A program made the translations under genes and the position numbers. Below, piece by piece: positions 25,201 through 38,347 of a stretch of DNA of 64,000 nucleotides. Within the stretch, counting starts at the first letter, position 1. Each line of letters opens with the position of its first letter. The DNA is from Musa acuminata AAA Group. Its lineage: Eukaryota; Streptophyta; Magnoliopsida; Zingiberales; Musaceae. The notes under the pieces are model-generated. The model searched no databases. It saw nothing but the letters and a program-made list of their open reading frames with translations, and was not told where the DNA came from. The DNA lies in the NCBI RefSeq assembly GCF_036884655.1, contig NC_088354.1:11726501-11790500 (forward strand), written 5' to 3'.

Positions 25201-27254
25201 TCGGTGGTGCCGGCAATGTCAGAGTCACGCGCAAACCAAGAGTTTTCAATCCCAGCGTCCTGCACCCATCGGCATACCTGTATCTCCATTGGACAGGCGC
25301 CTTGTTGCCTCCAATCATTTACAGACAGGTGTTGCTCGACGCGAACCCATATATGATCGCGTGAGACGGAGTCTGGAGTACATACATACGGGCGAATTCA
25401 ATGTTCCACTTTTATGGGATAATAAGATGGAGGATTAGTGGTGGGGTCAGGACTAGGAAGGTAGATCAAATTCGTGGTTATAAGGATGCCACGTGGCAAA
25501 AAGATAGCGACAGGTTGTGGTCTGAGTTCGTGCATATTTCTTGGCCACGTAAATAATTATATCGTCTCATCCGATAATATAATTTTACATGTATATATTA
25601 TTTGGGACAATGATGTATTCGATTCATTAATTTTAGATCGAGAGGCTTTGTTTGATAATTATCAATTATTATTGGTAAGATAAGATGTATTCTGATCGTT
25701 CGACATACTGAATTATGAAATTAATTTTACTTTTAGTTTCAACTCGGAACTTTCGAGCTCTCTAAGTGATATTGGAAAATAAAGTTATGATATGTTTGAT
25801 GAAAATAAGTGATATTGGAAGACGAGTGGGCTCTCTTTGAAGCGTAAGTTAGTAACATTATGAAATAACAAAGTAAGATTTCGAGGAATTAAAGAGCTCC
25901 AAGTGATATTGCATACCTAAGAGCTTTGATATCGTCGATGGTAAAAAGATTATTTTTTTTAAAAGATTATTGGATGTCAAATAGTTCGAATTATCGTTCG
26001 TTATAATTGCATCGACATGTTGACTACGACGTGTTAACCACTTAGCGGGAATATCAGACTAGAAGGTCAATCAAGTGGGTATTAGGTTAGTGATGATACA
26101 AAGTGTAGCTATGTATATGTATATACATATATGTATATATCATGATTTGAATAATGCGGCATTTGGGACATTAATTAGTAGTGACAATTGGAATATTAGA
26201 AAGACAATGCAGTGTAGTAAACAGGAAGAGAGAAATGGATACGAAACTGGTGGCAGAGTTGGGTCTGCGTGGCATTTTCACCCTGCAACTGTCAGCAGTG
26301 CAAGGACATGTTCTACCCACTGCAAACAATCACACATGAAGCTTAACGAGTCAGATATTTGTTTATGGTGAGCTCATTCGAGACTACGTGCAGTGGTGTG
26401 CTCTCTTCTATCGATAGAGACTTGATGGCGATGAATACTGGTGTTTAGAGGCCAATGAAAGCAAACATTCATGCATGGTCGGTTAGTGTAGAAACATTCC
26501 CCCTTGGAGTGCTAACATTTTCTCATCCAGAGAGAGATGACGATGAAGAATAGTGGTGTTTAGACACCAAAGAAAACAACCAAAGAAGACAGCCATTTAT
26601 ATGGTTGGTGGGTGTGAGGTTGATGGTTAGGATCATCTGGTGCCTCGAGATCTTTTGCGGAAGCGGAAAATTTTCCCTTCGACTGTTATGTAACCTGTCA
26701 TGGCATGTACTCCTTGCGGAAGCGGGAGCTTTGATCTTATTTATATTTATCAGATCCTTATAAGTGTCCTATTCTATCCTTATCTCTCCCTCCTCGAGTC
26801 GAGTAAGTGCAAACCAAGGTTCAACTGAAATGAATGTTCTCGAGGATCCCATCTAGGAATGTTCCGAAGCTTTGATCCCATCTAATACTGGGTCGATCGA
26901 CATATTCAAACATATCCCCAAAAATTTTGTTGGATTCCAAAACGAATGAAAAGAGTGGATATTCGAATCGTCCAATTCGAGCACGATATAGATCTGCAGT
27001 TACTTCCTAATTTCATGAACATGGAACACCTAATACAAATTGTTATTTCACTTGGTATGTAATTCGAAAGTGACAAATATGCAACCATGAAAACATGATT
27101 ATATTTACAAAAGTGATGAAGATAATATGAGTTGTAATACCTAAGCAAAAGTTCCACAACATTCATCTGGTTTACTATCTAGAGTCTTGAATGACATCCT
27201 AACTAAAACGATGGCAAAGCCATATACTTGGAAGACAACAAAGGGAACAAGATC
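25201..27254. other. Intergenic region with decayed repeats
   Basis: About 2 kb between LOR and INO80C. The motif AAGTGATATTGGAA or a close variant recurs near 25765, 25807 and 25900. A diverged duplication (atga.gaata..ggtgttta) lies near 26428-26490 and 26540-26610, and GCGGAAGCGG occurs twice near 26655 and 26715. The texture suggests old transposon remnants of unknown class. No gene is supported. Confidence 0.4.
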
Positions 27255-30200
27255 CTATCGCAAAATGATCGCAGCATTCCTCAAAGCCAGATACCGTTGG
27301 ACGTACTCATTAGGAAGTGATCGAACGCGCTTGAACACATCTGGATTTGCATACCGTAGCTTCGTCCTTGGATCAGTGTATGGTGCCTGCAAGCCAAAAA
27401 TCCAGAACAGTTTCTTCGCCGTGTTAATTAAGCTTATTTAAATAAAAATGTGTCGTCTGTGCTGATGAAACATCGAGGCCAGCATGAAAGACTAGCAAAC
27501 TCTTGAGGTGGGTAGTACACGAAACAAAAGCAAAATGCAACAATGCAGCAGGAGACGGGAAAACCAATCAGCGACATGAATCTTTGAGGGATACTAATAA
27601 CAACAGAAAAGAGAGTGATTCATCATCATGGCAACAAATTGGACTTTATTTCCTTGTGCCAAATACGGTATCTTGAATACAGTTTAAGCATAGTAGAAAA
27701 GAATACCGCAAGGTCAGCATCAGACTGGTCAGCTAACTTCTTACACCCACAAAATCCTTACCAATTACTAAAATAGTATAAAATGACCAAGCATTATAAT
27801 CCTTTTTTATGTTTGTTCAACTAATACTGTTTTTTTTTTTTCAACATAACTGATAGATAAAATCGAGTCCCCAAAATGAATTTAATCGAATTGAGGATAT
27901 ACAAGCTTTCAATACAGAAAAATCTCAAGACCCAAGCAATATGGATAAACAAAAAAAAATGACTAAAAGAAGAGTTTAAACATTTATCTTTAGATGAGCA
28001 CTAAATTCTCCATTTTCTGACAGTATATCTAAATCAAACCATAAGGCTTCAATGAAAATTTGAAGCCGGATAGCACGTCAATTCTTGATGAGGAAAAAAA
28101 AAAGGCTATGAGATGAACATAACAAAAAGATAATTAAAGGACTCAACCAAGATCTATGTGGACTCAACTCACAAGTATCAGCCATCACCTTACCAGCTGA
28201 AACAACAGCAGACAGAACAAATGGGAGGAGGTAAAATTCAAGAAGATATTAGAACAACTCTTTGGGTTATTGTGGAAAGAATGTATAGAAATCCACATAG
28301 GATATCACCTTGATAGTTAGGGACAAATGGAGACTGAGGCATGCTTCCAGTGATCATGGACCAAAAAGAAAACAGAGCAGAGCGAGCAGCAGCAAGCTGG
28401 CACAACAAAATACTCTGCAGAGTTTTGTTATAAAGCTATTGATACAGGCTGACAATTGGAGACAGAAGAAATGTGACCAGTAATGCATGAGATGAGAAGA
28501 ATTAGAGGCAGAAGGGAAAACCTCAGAGAGTAATGAAGTAAAAAAAAGGAATTATACGTGGAGGAAGGAACCAACTTTCAAGAGAAAGAGGACACAAAAA
28601 AGTAATGGGGAAAACAACTCACCCCACAACTCGAGGACCAGCTCAAAAAGCCAAACCACAAGGATTTCAGGGATTACCTAGAGGTGAAGTCCAGTTTTGT
28701 ATTTTTTAGAAGAGACACAATGAAAATTTTTACTTACTCGAAAAGCCTTAGAAGAGACCATCAAGTATCATCCAATTATAATTATTGTCAGGGACATCAT
28801 ACGTGATCAAGGGTTCTGCCACAATCTGGCCAATATTTTGTTACACAACCAGCACTTGCTGATTGAGCTATGTCAGCAAGTAAAGAATGATGATAGTTTC
28901 TTTAACTGATGCTTCTAGACAGCTTTATAAGTTATATATGACGATCAGCAATTATTTTTACCATTATCATTTTAACACAACAAAAAGATCTACATCAATA
29001 TGCATAGGTCTATAAGACAACAGATATGGTACCAAGGCAACCACTAACTGATTTTTACCCCCCAGAAACACCTTTGTTTACAAAAGTTAAGAGTTGCAGA
29101 AATAAGAATGTTGAGATGGATGTACGGTGTTATTAGAAATGATAGAACAAGAAATCTGTATATTCATGGACAGTTTAGATGTTCCAATCAAGGAGAAGTG
29201 ACAGGAAACCATTGATAATATGAACATGTCCTTAGGAGTTTGATGCCTCAGTTAGATGAAGTGAATCGATTGTGACCGATGTGGAGCAAGGCCTATGAAG
29301 TTGCTCCTGGTTTGATTGGTAATATTGCACTCAGCATAGCTAAATGGTGGAAACACATGCATAAAGAACATCTCAGATAGCTAAGAAATTATGGGTTTTT
29401 TTATTATTGCTGCCATTGTCGTCTGCATTTTCATGCACAATAAATACATTCACATTGAGGGTGAAAAATAATCTGATATAGACCAGATATAAAAACCTAT
29501 ATCATCCACTATAATTCAGCAATTCTACATACAGAGAGACTATATGCTATAACTTTTTACCAATTTTCTATATACACTGTATATGGTTTTCTCGTCTTGG
29601 GTTTTTTCATCTTTTTAACCAAGAAATACAATTGGTAGGTTTGATATAGTCTGTTTATCACGGCACATTGATAATGTAATACGTATATATACAAGGAAGA
29701 AAAAAAAGAAAATCATCCCAAATCATATGTATTGTAATAAAGTCTGTTCTAGTATAGAAAAGTGCATTTAAATGTATGTAAAATAGATCAGAGTGCTAGA
29801 AAATTGCTTTTGGGTGTGTTCACAAGAATTCTGTCATTGCAAATCCAGTAATTAGCATGTGTAAAATTGCAGAGGTAGTTAAGACACAATAATCTACAGC
29901 ATTAACACACTAGTTAAATCATTAGCTTTACCGGTAACCACGAAAGACATGTAATCCAGTGAGTGCATGAACAAAATTTTTTAGCATTTAGAAGGCCAGA
30001 ATTTCATGGTTCAGAAAATACAGTACCTAACAAAGGAAATCCATAGGCAAGTAGGTAGATGGATGACTAAAAGAACTATTTTTTCTGGAAGTATATAAAA
30101 AAAGCATTTACCTCAAAGCCTGTCATGTCACAATATTTCTTTGATGGATACAAGGATGGAGGTGACTCGATATTTAGATCTGGAATGAGAAAATGATTGT

Positions 30201-31340
30201 TAATGTTGAAAAAAGCATTGCTACGTTAAAAAAAAAAAATGAATGTTAGAGGTATCTGAATGCACAGATTTAAAACTAAGCATCCCCATTTTCAATTCTA
30301 CATGAGGCATTTAAAATTCTCAAAAATTTTAAATAAAGAACTGTCCACAATCTGAAGAAAGTCTCAAAAGTTTTTTTTTTTCTTCCCAATGAAATCTTCA
30401 CCAGAGTATACCACAAGATCGCCTTTTCTTGCTGCCATGGGGTCAACCTGTGAACAAGGTAAACCCGATGGAATGGGAACCAAAAAACAGGAGGGTACCG
30501 CATTGGGCAGAAGACGATCCAAAAAGCGAAGGCTCACCCTTCAAAGCACGGTGTGAGATAGGCGACATGTAGCTTGCTTCCAAGCTGGCCTGGCCCGGCC
30601 ACAAAGAATCAATAGATCTTTGCCGGTGCTGACTTGGATCTCAGGTGACAGAATAAGGCGGCCAGAAGCAGCAAGTAATTGTGGTCGAAGCTTGGCTCTA
30701 GCCGATAGGCTAGCAGTAAGCTTGGCTACAGCGAAGCGCTATCACATATATTTCCATTTAGAAGTCTCCCATATAAATTCAAGTCACCCATATTTCCCCA
30801 TTCCTTCTCCCTAGCTTTCAAACCTTCTTTTTCATTTTTCCATACCTTCTTTTCTGTATCTCCCAAATAAGATATTGAGTTTCTAAGAACCCTCATTATG
30901 CATGTCTCGTGGATCGATGTTCCACATATATACTCGATTTTCATTCTGTAGGAGACCAACTTTTTAAAATTACTGCCTACGGAAGAGCAATTTGCTCTAA
31001 CCAAACCCACTCAATCAAGTAAATCAACAAAAGGACAACGATGAAGACTTTCCTTCCTTTTTTCTACGACCTAGTTATCAACAATAATATCTAATTGGGC
31101 ATAACATCAGATAAAAGGAAACTCTTAGTGGACAAGGAGGAAAAGGAAAAGGGAGAAGATCTAACAGTTGGGTTCGTGGGCAGGTAGGGAGGCGTAGTTC
31201 TCGGCTTGGAGAATCTGCTTGAGGTGCTTCCAGTGGCGGCCTCTCGACTGTCCCTTCGGATACTTGTCTGACATCTGCACCCGCTTGAAGGGCAGAGCCG
31301 CCGGCAACACCATCTCTGAGCCCACCACCTCCGCCTCCAT
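27255..31340 (-). CDS. INO80C: INO80 chromatin-remodelling complex subunit C (Ies6-like)
   Basis: Three exons on the minus strand (31166-31340, 30112-30179, 27255-27386) give 124 residues, matching the small plant INO80C/Ies6 proteins. Exon 1 encodes VQMSDKYPKGQSRGRHWKHL, exon 2 NIESPPSLYPSKKYCDMTGFE, and exon 3 the YL1 C-terminal domain core APYTDPRTKLRYANPDVF followed by LPNEYVQRYLALRNAA. In yeast, Ies6 works with Arp5 in the INO80 nucleosome remodeller and is needed for its activity; the plant role is inferred. The start at 31340 (MEAEVVG) fits homologues; an in-frame ATG at 31409 would add 23 residues. Intron 2 is about 2.7 kb and holds LINE debris. Confidence 0.92.
29100..29440 (+). mobile_element. 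Degenerate LINE-type reverse-transcriptase remnant
   Basis: In the antisense direction inside INO80C intron 2, the plus strand reads MLRWMYGVIRNDRTRN from about 29109, the signature of the C-terminal region of plant non-LTR retrotransposon proteins (MLRWMCG.TR.DRIRN). Further on, 29220-29232 fits the GHVQ-type motif, and AKWWKHMHK near 29338 fits the EWRKRIH-like end. Frame breaks and stops separate the pieces, so it is a decayed fossil. Confidence 0.55.
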
Positions 31341-34300
31341 CCTTGTTGCCAAACTGCCGCTAAAGAATCTGGCAGATCTTAAAGGAAAAGAAAGAAGAAA
31401 CGAAATCACAACAAACCGAGCCCGACATTAGGTATCACATACATCTCGAAATCAAGAAGGAAAATGAGAAGCGCAGAGGGAGGAAGAGGCGAACCAACTA
31501 TCGGCGTCGAAGGCGATTGGAGCTGCGGAGGAGAAAAGGTGGGAAGCCGCGGCCGAGAACGGGAGGAGAAGAAGCCCTGGAAGAATGAACGGGAAGCGGG
31601 TACGGGTAGATAAAACGAGGCGGTCAGGCTTATATCGGAGTCCAGTTGTGGTTGATCCGAACCCGATCCAACTCATGATCGGATCCATCAGATCCGACCC
31701 GAAATCCGACAACTTTGATCCAGGTCTGATCCATTGAACGGGTCGGATCTAATTGCAAAGTTCGATCGAAGAGTACATTTAGTCGTTCTGGAATAAAACT
31801 CCTCAAATTTTGACTTTGTCCAATACAATTCCTAAAGTCAAAATGGTTGACCTTCGTTTTCGTCTTCTTCCGTCCTCGAAATCTAGAACTCGGTTTCACC
31901 ACAAGGCAACACAGAGCAGTGCGAAAAGGCGCATTATTGTTCTGCCATATCTCTCCTAGAGGATTGTTGTTCTTCAGTTCACACTCCACGATCTCCACCG
32001 GTCCTCCCAATGGAGGCCGAGCTGAGGCGAGTTCTCCCCGGCGTACATGCATCCTCGAGCTTTCTCTTTTGTAGTAACCGGGAACTACGTCGCCTGAGCA
32101 CGGTTCCGTCGCTCGTAAGGGGAGCAGGGGAGGCTGACGAAGGACCGGGGACAGGCGACAGGGGAGCAGCTTCGGCTTCAGAAATGACGTTGCCTTCCTC
32201 CTCGACTCCGGCAAGAGTGATATCCGATTCAAAAGAGAGACCTAATGCCATGAATCCCGAAGGGGCGACTTCCTCCGGGCGATGGAGGACCACAAAAGAG
32301 ATGTCATCCATGGTGATCATAGGCGCGGCAGACGGAGTCTGGGTCGAGGGAAGTTATTGATGCAATATGAAACTGTGGGAAGTAATGGAAAGGCCCATTG
32401 CTCCGTGAACTCTTATTTCTTGGTTGGAAAGACTTTGCTGTTGTCTTCGATAACTATGCTTAGCTTACCAAAAGTAAGCACATCATTCTGAAAGAACAAT
32501 GGAGGAGTCATCAATGTCCTTTTGGCTTCTTGGGGTAACCACACAGGGGACCAAGTGTTAGGGAGCAATGGCAACACTTTTCTTTGGAACTTGGATGGTC
32601 ATAAAAGCCATCACACAATTAACAATGTTCATGTTTCCTTGATTCTTTCATCTGAGTAAATATGCATCTTTTTTAGTGTGTCATCTTCTTTGTAAGTCCA
32701 AATTTACTGTCATGTGGATGATGAAGAATGACTTGGAGAATGGTGGATAGCCATTTCCTTCCTAAGAAGTTGAAATGTGGAGGAAGTGTATTGATTTTGA
32801 GTGATCAATCTACTAAATTCGAGTGAGTTTTTTCCTTTGAGAAGCAAAGAAGAAGAAGAAGTGTTCATGTCTGAAGCTTTACATTAGAACGAACCATGCA
32901 GCAGTGAGTCTCATCCTGTTGTTGTGAGACTGATCTCAGCAGCTACAGTGCTGATTCAAGAGAGCCCAACAGGTTTCAGACATGAGGCAGTCACCACCAC
33001 CAGCATGAGGCCCAGCGTCGCGCTTCCCAAGCAAAAGTGATGCCCAGAGTTCATCCCAAGAAGAAGGATGACTCAGAATTCTGCAGTGGGTTAGGCTTTG
33101 CCCACCCAACTGCTTGCAGACTTCCCACGTGCCACAGGTCAGTGGCTCCTTGTTCCTTCTCCTCCCCTCTGATTCCATAATTGACATCAGATCCACCTCA
33201 AAAGGATCACCAAATCTCTGCAGTATTAATACTTGGCCATAGTTGTGAATCCCATGGCTTCTGGTTTGGCTGTCCCATCTGTCACCTGCCAACCCCCTTA
33301 AATGGTGTCTCTTCAGTTTAGTTTGATGGCACCTTCAAACCTCTGCAGCCTCTTCATGATGCCCACCTCATCCGGCTTCTTTCTTTGATTGTTTGTGTCG
33401 ATTATCCAAAACCTACAAGCTGATCCAATTCTTACATGCACATCTCACATGTTCTTGCTGAGGAATCCATGAGAGTACAAAGAGGTTTACATGTGAGTTT
33501 GGCTGCATGTTACTTTTCTTCTCTCTTTTTTCTGTGCTGTGGATTGGCTTGAGCATGAAGCATCTTTTCACCACCCTGTCAAAGACTGAGACACTGTCAA
33601 CAGTCTCTTCACCTCTCCTCTATTTTTCCCAAAGATTTAAACGCTTTGCTGGGAGTGAACTGTTCCTCACCATGATTGTAGTACCTGTGAGCACCAAAAT
33701 GGTCCTCAGAGCTGGGGGAAAAAGACAACACAAAGGGGTCTTTACTTGCTTTCACCCATGGCTTCTCCCTTGCCATATATGGGTGGGGAAATCATGACCC
33801 CACCATAGCATTCTGAGCCAGACGAGCCAGGGAGCTGTTGCTGTGAAGGGGGGCCGTTACTAATCCTGAGAGGAAAGCCTGTGGTGGTGCAGGACATTTG
33901 GTGAAGTGATGTCAAGAGAAGTCAGTGTTGGCTTGGCCTCTTTCCATTGAGGCACTCAGTGTTCCACTGGGGAAATCTTTGGGTGGCCTCTCTTTAACCT
34001 TTGGAAACCAAGAGTTGCAGAGGAGAAAAAGAGTGTCACAGTTGCCAGTCACCATTCATGGCTATTCATGATAGAATGACCAGCTACAGCCTTCAAAACT
34101 TTGGCCTTCACTTCTCCCCCACACAACCTGCACAAGAGTAAGTTGTCTCATGCTGATGTTGCAGAAAAGAGAGAGTGACATTGCCATTCTCTTCTTGTAT
34201 GTTCTTCATCAACTTGGAGCAATGTTGTTTGGAGACATGGCCAATAGAAATCTGTTGTGAGCAATCTTCTGGGGGAATGAAACTTCTGCTCTCTCTATCT

Positions 34301-35021
34301 TCTGGGCAGCTTTGTCCACAGCTTAGGAACTAACAAGTTAATTGGAGCTGTAACCTGCTTCAACTTGTCATGCTTGATAGAGTTTCCATTTTAATGTCTC
34401 TAGTCCGATCTCTCATGAAATGGTAGCAATAATTCATCTGCTCCAATGCTTTTACTTCTTGTTTATGTAGCAAGTTTGAGGAGGCAGAGATGACTTCCTC
34501 CAACAAAAGATTTGGTACATTGCTTGTGAGTTGAATGAAGGCTGTTCCAAGCAGGCAAAAGAGGACACTGTGCTTGAGAATTTCCACATGATGTGCCCCA
34601 TTGTCATCATGTCTCACATCAATGGGAGAAAGCTTCCAAAAGAGCCTCTCACAGAGAAAGGGAACTGAATTGGACTTAAAGCATAAAGAAAGACAAACCT
34701 GGCAACAGTTGACCAGGAAAACAAGGAACAACTTGGTTTGAGCTTGATTGGAGCAGCAAATATTAAAGCAATCATAAGATTCTTTCTGCATCACATATGA
34801 GAACACATTTGCAGGTTTCATGGAGTTCTAAACCATGACTTTCACTACTTTTCGCAACTGAGAATATATACTGTTCTATACTAAGAACATATGATGATCA
34901 TACTAGGGACTATGGCAAAGGTCATATGATGAAGGGTTCAAGGTCTCAACAGCAATAGCGTCACAAAACTTCCCCTCTCTCACATTTTGTGGTTCTATGT
35001 AACTTTACTGTTACCCTCTTC
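31341..35021. other. Gene-poor region between INO80C and MYB
   Basis: The first few hundred bases hold the INO80C leader and promoter. A GC-rich block at 31979-32320 has a 113-codon ORF on the minus strand (described separately). From 32360 to 35021 the sequence has no recognisable coding region. ORFs at 32936-33292 and 34360-34821 (-) lack known motifs and are treated as random. Confidence 0.5.
31979..32320 (-). CDS. Uncertain hypothetical ORF, 113 aa
   Basis: The minus-strand ORF begins MITMDDISFVVLHRP and ends SIGRTGGDRGV. It contains a basic patch RRRSSRLLQKRK at about residues 75-86 and is rich in Ser, Pro and Ala. I recognise no family. It overlaps a 200-codon ORF in another frame, which lowers confidence in either. 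It could be the first exon of a short gene, a 5' leader, or chance in GC-rich DNA. It lies about 640 bp upstream of INO80C on the same strand. Confidence 0.2.
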   Translation of the reverse strand: MITMDDISFVVLHRPEEVAPSGFMALGLSFESDITLAGVEEEGNVISEAEAAPLSPVPGPSSASPAPLTSDGTVLRRRSSRLLQKRKLEDACTPGRTRLSSASIGRTGGDRGV

Positions 35022-36311
35022 CTACGTTGCACCGACACCTAGGAAGTCAATGAAGGGTATCCTTATCTTCTCCCTTCCATGAGCAGTTCCTCCTTGGGGC
35101 CAAGCATTGCTCATGTGGAAGGCCACTGTGTCACTTGCTGAAGCCTCAGAAGTGGAATAAGGGTAATCGGCCTGATCAACTCCGGGAAGCAACTCCATGG
35201 GGGCAACACTAAGCTTCCCGTAGCATCCATTCTTTGCTGGAAGTACACTCTCATGTAAACCTGCACGTAAAGCGAGCAAGAGATAAGAGAACTACCAAAC
35301 ACTTGGTCTCGTAGGCAATGTAAGAAGGCAGCTTTCGACAAGGAATACCATTGTAGATGGCATAGGGATGTAGCCGTCGGGTTGGGCTGGTGGATATGTT
35401 GAGGAGGTGAGGCAAAGCTCTGCTGGTGAAGGAATTGAGGGAGAGGTCTGTGCAGGTGGAAGCAGACTCGTCTCTGATGCTGGTGATGGTGGACTCACCA
35501 CTGCAAGCATTGATGCTGGCGATCACCTCCATCCTCCTAGGGAGGGCCTGAGTTGACGGAGGAAGGAGGGAGGGAAGAGTGGAGGCCTTCCTCCTCCTAT
35601 AAGCGTTGGACTGCTCCCTGTGCTTCCTGGCCATGATCACATGCCAATGATTCTTGACTGCATTGTCTGTCCTACCAGGGAAGAGCCTGGCAATCAGTGC
35701 CCATTTGTTGCCATAAAGCCTATGGGCAGCCAAAAGCCTCTCCTCTTCTTCCTCACTGAAGGCGCTCCTGTTGATCCTTGGGTCCAACTGGTTGAACCAC
35801 CTCAGCCTGCAGCTCTTCCCTGTCCACAAATGTTAAAACCCAGAAACAAGATAAGGCAGAGGAACTGCACATACATCAGCAAAAGTAGACAACATTTTCT
35901 CCCTGTTGATGCATGCAAGTAGATAACCAAAAGTTCTTTCCAGGATAAACAAGGAAAACAAAATGCCTAGTCTTTGTTCATATTTGTGTATGAGGGTGGA
36001 TGAGAACCTGATCTTCCATCTAGTTTCTCAGCAATCAGGTTCCAGTTTTGGGGGCCATATTGGGAGACAAGCTCCTTGAGCCTGGCATCCTCAGCTGGCC
36101 TCCAATGACCCCTAACACAGAGCTTCTGCTGCTGGCCACTCTCATGTGTAGTATCATCACCACCTTCATCTTCCTCATAATGTTCTTTCACCCCTGCCAG
36201 ACACTGAAACCCCAAGGCTTGTTCACCACTCATGCATTCCCTCTCTCCTGAGGAAGAGCTCATGTTCCCCAGAAATGAAGGTGGTGGTGGTGGTGGTGTA
36301 AACAACCCCAT
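35022..36311 (-). CDS. R2R3-MYB transcription factor, subgroup 21 (MYB105/117/LOF-like)
   Basis: Three exons on the minus strand (36008-36311, 35301-35819, 35022-35260; both junctions phase 1) give 353 residues. The R2 repeat (about residues 66-116) starts CVRGHWRPAEDARLKELV and ends RWFNQLDPRIN. R3 (about 118-168) has FSEEEEERLLAAHRLYGNKW and ends in WHVIMARKHRE. This wording, with NWNLIAEKLDGRSGKSCRLR, marks the clade of Arabidopsis MYB52/54/56/105/117, which includes LATERAL ORGAN FUSION genes for boundary formation and regulators of secondary wall. The protein ends in the clade motif PFIDFLGVGAT, which decides the frame of exon 3. The second intron uses a weak donor (GTTTGG) but is the only choice that keeps this ending. 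The start at 36311 gives MGLFTPPPPPPS. Confidence 0.88.
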
Positions 36312-36532
36312 GTCACCTATGAAGGTCAAAGATGACTGAATGAGAGCTACAACAAATTGAAAGACAAAGGAAAAAAGAGTGTAATGAGCTAATACCAATA
36401 CTCAAGGGAAGTGTGAGGGGATCAAAGCCTTTAGAACAGGATGGATAACTGCAAACACTCATCTAAGAAATGAACTTAAAAGATTGGCAAAGAAAGGGAC
36501 AGATAACTAGCCTTTGGTACAAGAGAACAACA

Positions 36533-36534
<2 letters not shown>

Positions 36535-36572
<38 letters not shown>
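36535..36572. repeat. (CT)n microsatellite upstream of the MYB gene
   Basis: About 18 CT units lie roughly 225 bp upstream of the MYB start codon, possibly in the leader or core promoter; they read as GA on the gene's own strand. Confidence 0.95.
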
Positions 36573-36573
<1 letters not shown>

Positions 36574-37388
36574 GCTTTCCCTTAGTCTCAGACTGATAAC
36601 ACTCGGGCTGTGAGCACCGGGGGTCGCAAAGCACAGTGTTCAAAAGGGAACCACTCGTGTGGGTTGGGAGTCCGAGTCCCTTACCATTCTCCTTTATATT
36701 GGAGCTGCTCTCTGTCCCTCCAAGCCTGGGCAAAAGCACCAGAACTCTCTTGTCCATTAGCTCCCTCCCTGTTTTATCAACCCCAGAAAGAAAAGAAAAG
36801 AAAAGACAGAGGACAGAAACATAAAGGTAAAGGAAAAGAAATTGAAACACATCAGTAGAGGCAGTAGTACAATTGCTAGTTGGCCATCTCATTTTTATGT
36901 TACAACTTTATTTACAGGGGTATGTATTCCTTTTCTCACTCTTGTCCTCTAGTGTGCCTCATCACAACCTTTCTTTCTTCATGTTCATCACACATATATT
37001 TGCTTTCAGAATCATGATAACATTGTGACTCTCTCTCATGGCCATTGACATCACTACTACTGCCCATAGAGTTCATGCAAAGTATGAAGCTTAATGTTTG
37101 TATAAGGCCATAAAGCTGCTAAAACTGCTGATTTGATCAAACATTTATCTGGAGCTGCATTAATCAATCGGCATTATCATTCAGCTTTCTTGTTTTCTAC
37201 CTGTAAACATTCAGCTCCTTGTGCTGCAACATAAGAAAACAAGCTCTGATGTTGGTAGGCCCATATTAGCCTAATATATTCCAATTGCCTTGCCAACATA
37301 ATCCAGTTGAACACTAATCAAACTCCCCACCACTTGGACTGCTTCAATCACATCATTATATTGGGTCAAATGCAGAGTATCAGTAAGA

Positions 37389-37482
37389 GAGTACTTCAAT
37401 GGAATTGCCATACTTAGCTTTCTCTTAGCTGTGGAAATGCAGAGTACTTCAATGGAATTGCCATATTTAGCTTTCTCTTAGC
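37389..37482. repeat. Short tandem duplication, 41-bp unit
   Basis: Copies at 37389-37429 and 37442-37482 start gagtacttcaatggaattgc and differ at one base (catac against catat). The spacing is 53 bp. Confidence 0.9.
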
Positions 37483-38347
37483 CCAGAGACACAGAGAGAG
37501 AGAGAGAGAGAGAGGTTAAGGAAACTAATGACCAAGCTTTGCAAACCATGATGCTGAGCACCATCACATGAGGAACTAACAGAGCTCAGAAGCCATTGCT
37601 GTGATTCACCTTATATCATGTCAATTTAGGTAGGCACTCATCAGTCATCCCCTGCCGTGGCTAGGCGCATGATGGCAGCCACCACATTTGGCCTCTACTG
37701 GAGCAGTTGCAGGTGGGCAGGGAGACAGCAGAGCGAACTGCTTCCCTTCTCCCCTTCACCGACCCACCCACCCGTCCCATTTCCCACATCTTTTTTTGTT
37801 CCTCGCTCTCTCTCTCTTTCTCCTCCAATCCTTTTCAGTGTTACAGCCCACCACAAAGGTATTAATATTCTCCTCTCCTTTTGCTCCTTTGACAGCCTTC
37901 AGGATCTTTTGAAGGGGCGCACAGCCATGGCTGGAAATCTTCGGTGCAGGGAAATGATGGGCAGAGGACGGCCGCTACGGGCAGCTTTAATTTGGAGGTA
38001 CGCTCAGAGGCATGTGTGGGGCGCGGCGGCAACCCGTAACGCTCCGGTCGCGTCGTAACGGGGACGCGTTCGGCGACTCCCTCTCTCTGTCATCCGTCGT
38101 GGCATCTACAGCTCCCTTTTATCGCCTTTTCCCGGAAAACGTTATCGCCGTTTCGTTATGGCGGGTTGGACGCTTCCGAAACCGTTTTATGCTTCATGCG
38201 TCTGTTGCGTTACGTGCGACAGCGAGGTCCTGACACGTGCCACGGCGCCGTTGTTGCATCGACCAGGACACGCGTACGGTCACTTTTTTTTTAGAGAAAT
38301 AAAATATCGTAGCTGGATTTTGATTCCTAACAAACCATTCAAATTGT

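Noticed and set aside
32936..33292. 118-codon ORF on the minus strand
   Set aside because: No recognisable motif; the composition looks like chance in non-coding DNA.
34360..34821. 153-codon ORF on the minus strand
   Set aside because: No domain; Cys/Phe-rich, as expected from random reading of this base composition.
37657..38058. 133-codon ORF on the plus strand
   Set aside because: Dominated by simple CT/CCC sequence and not family-like.
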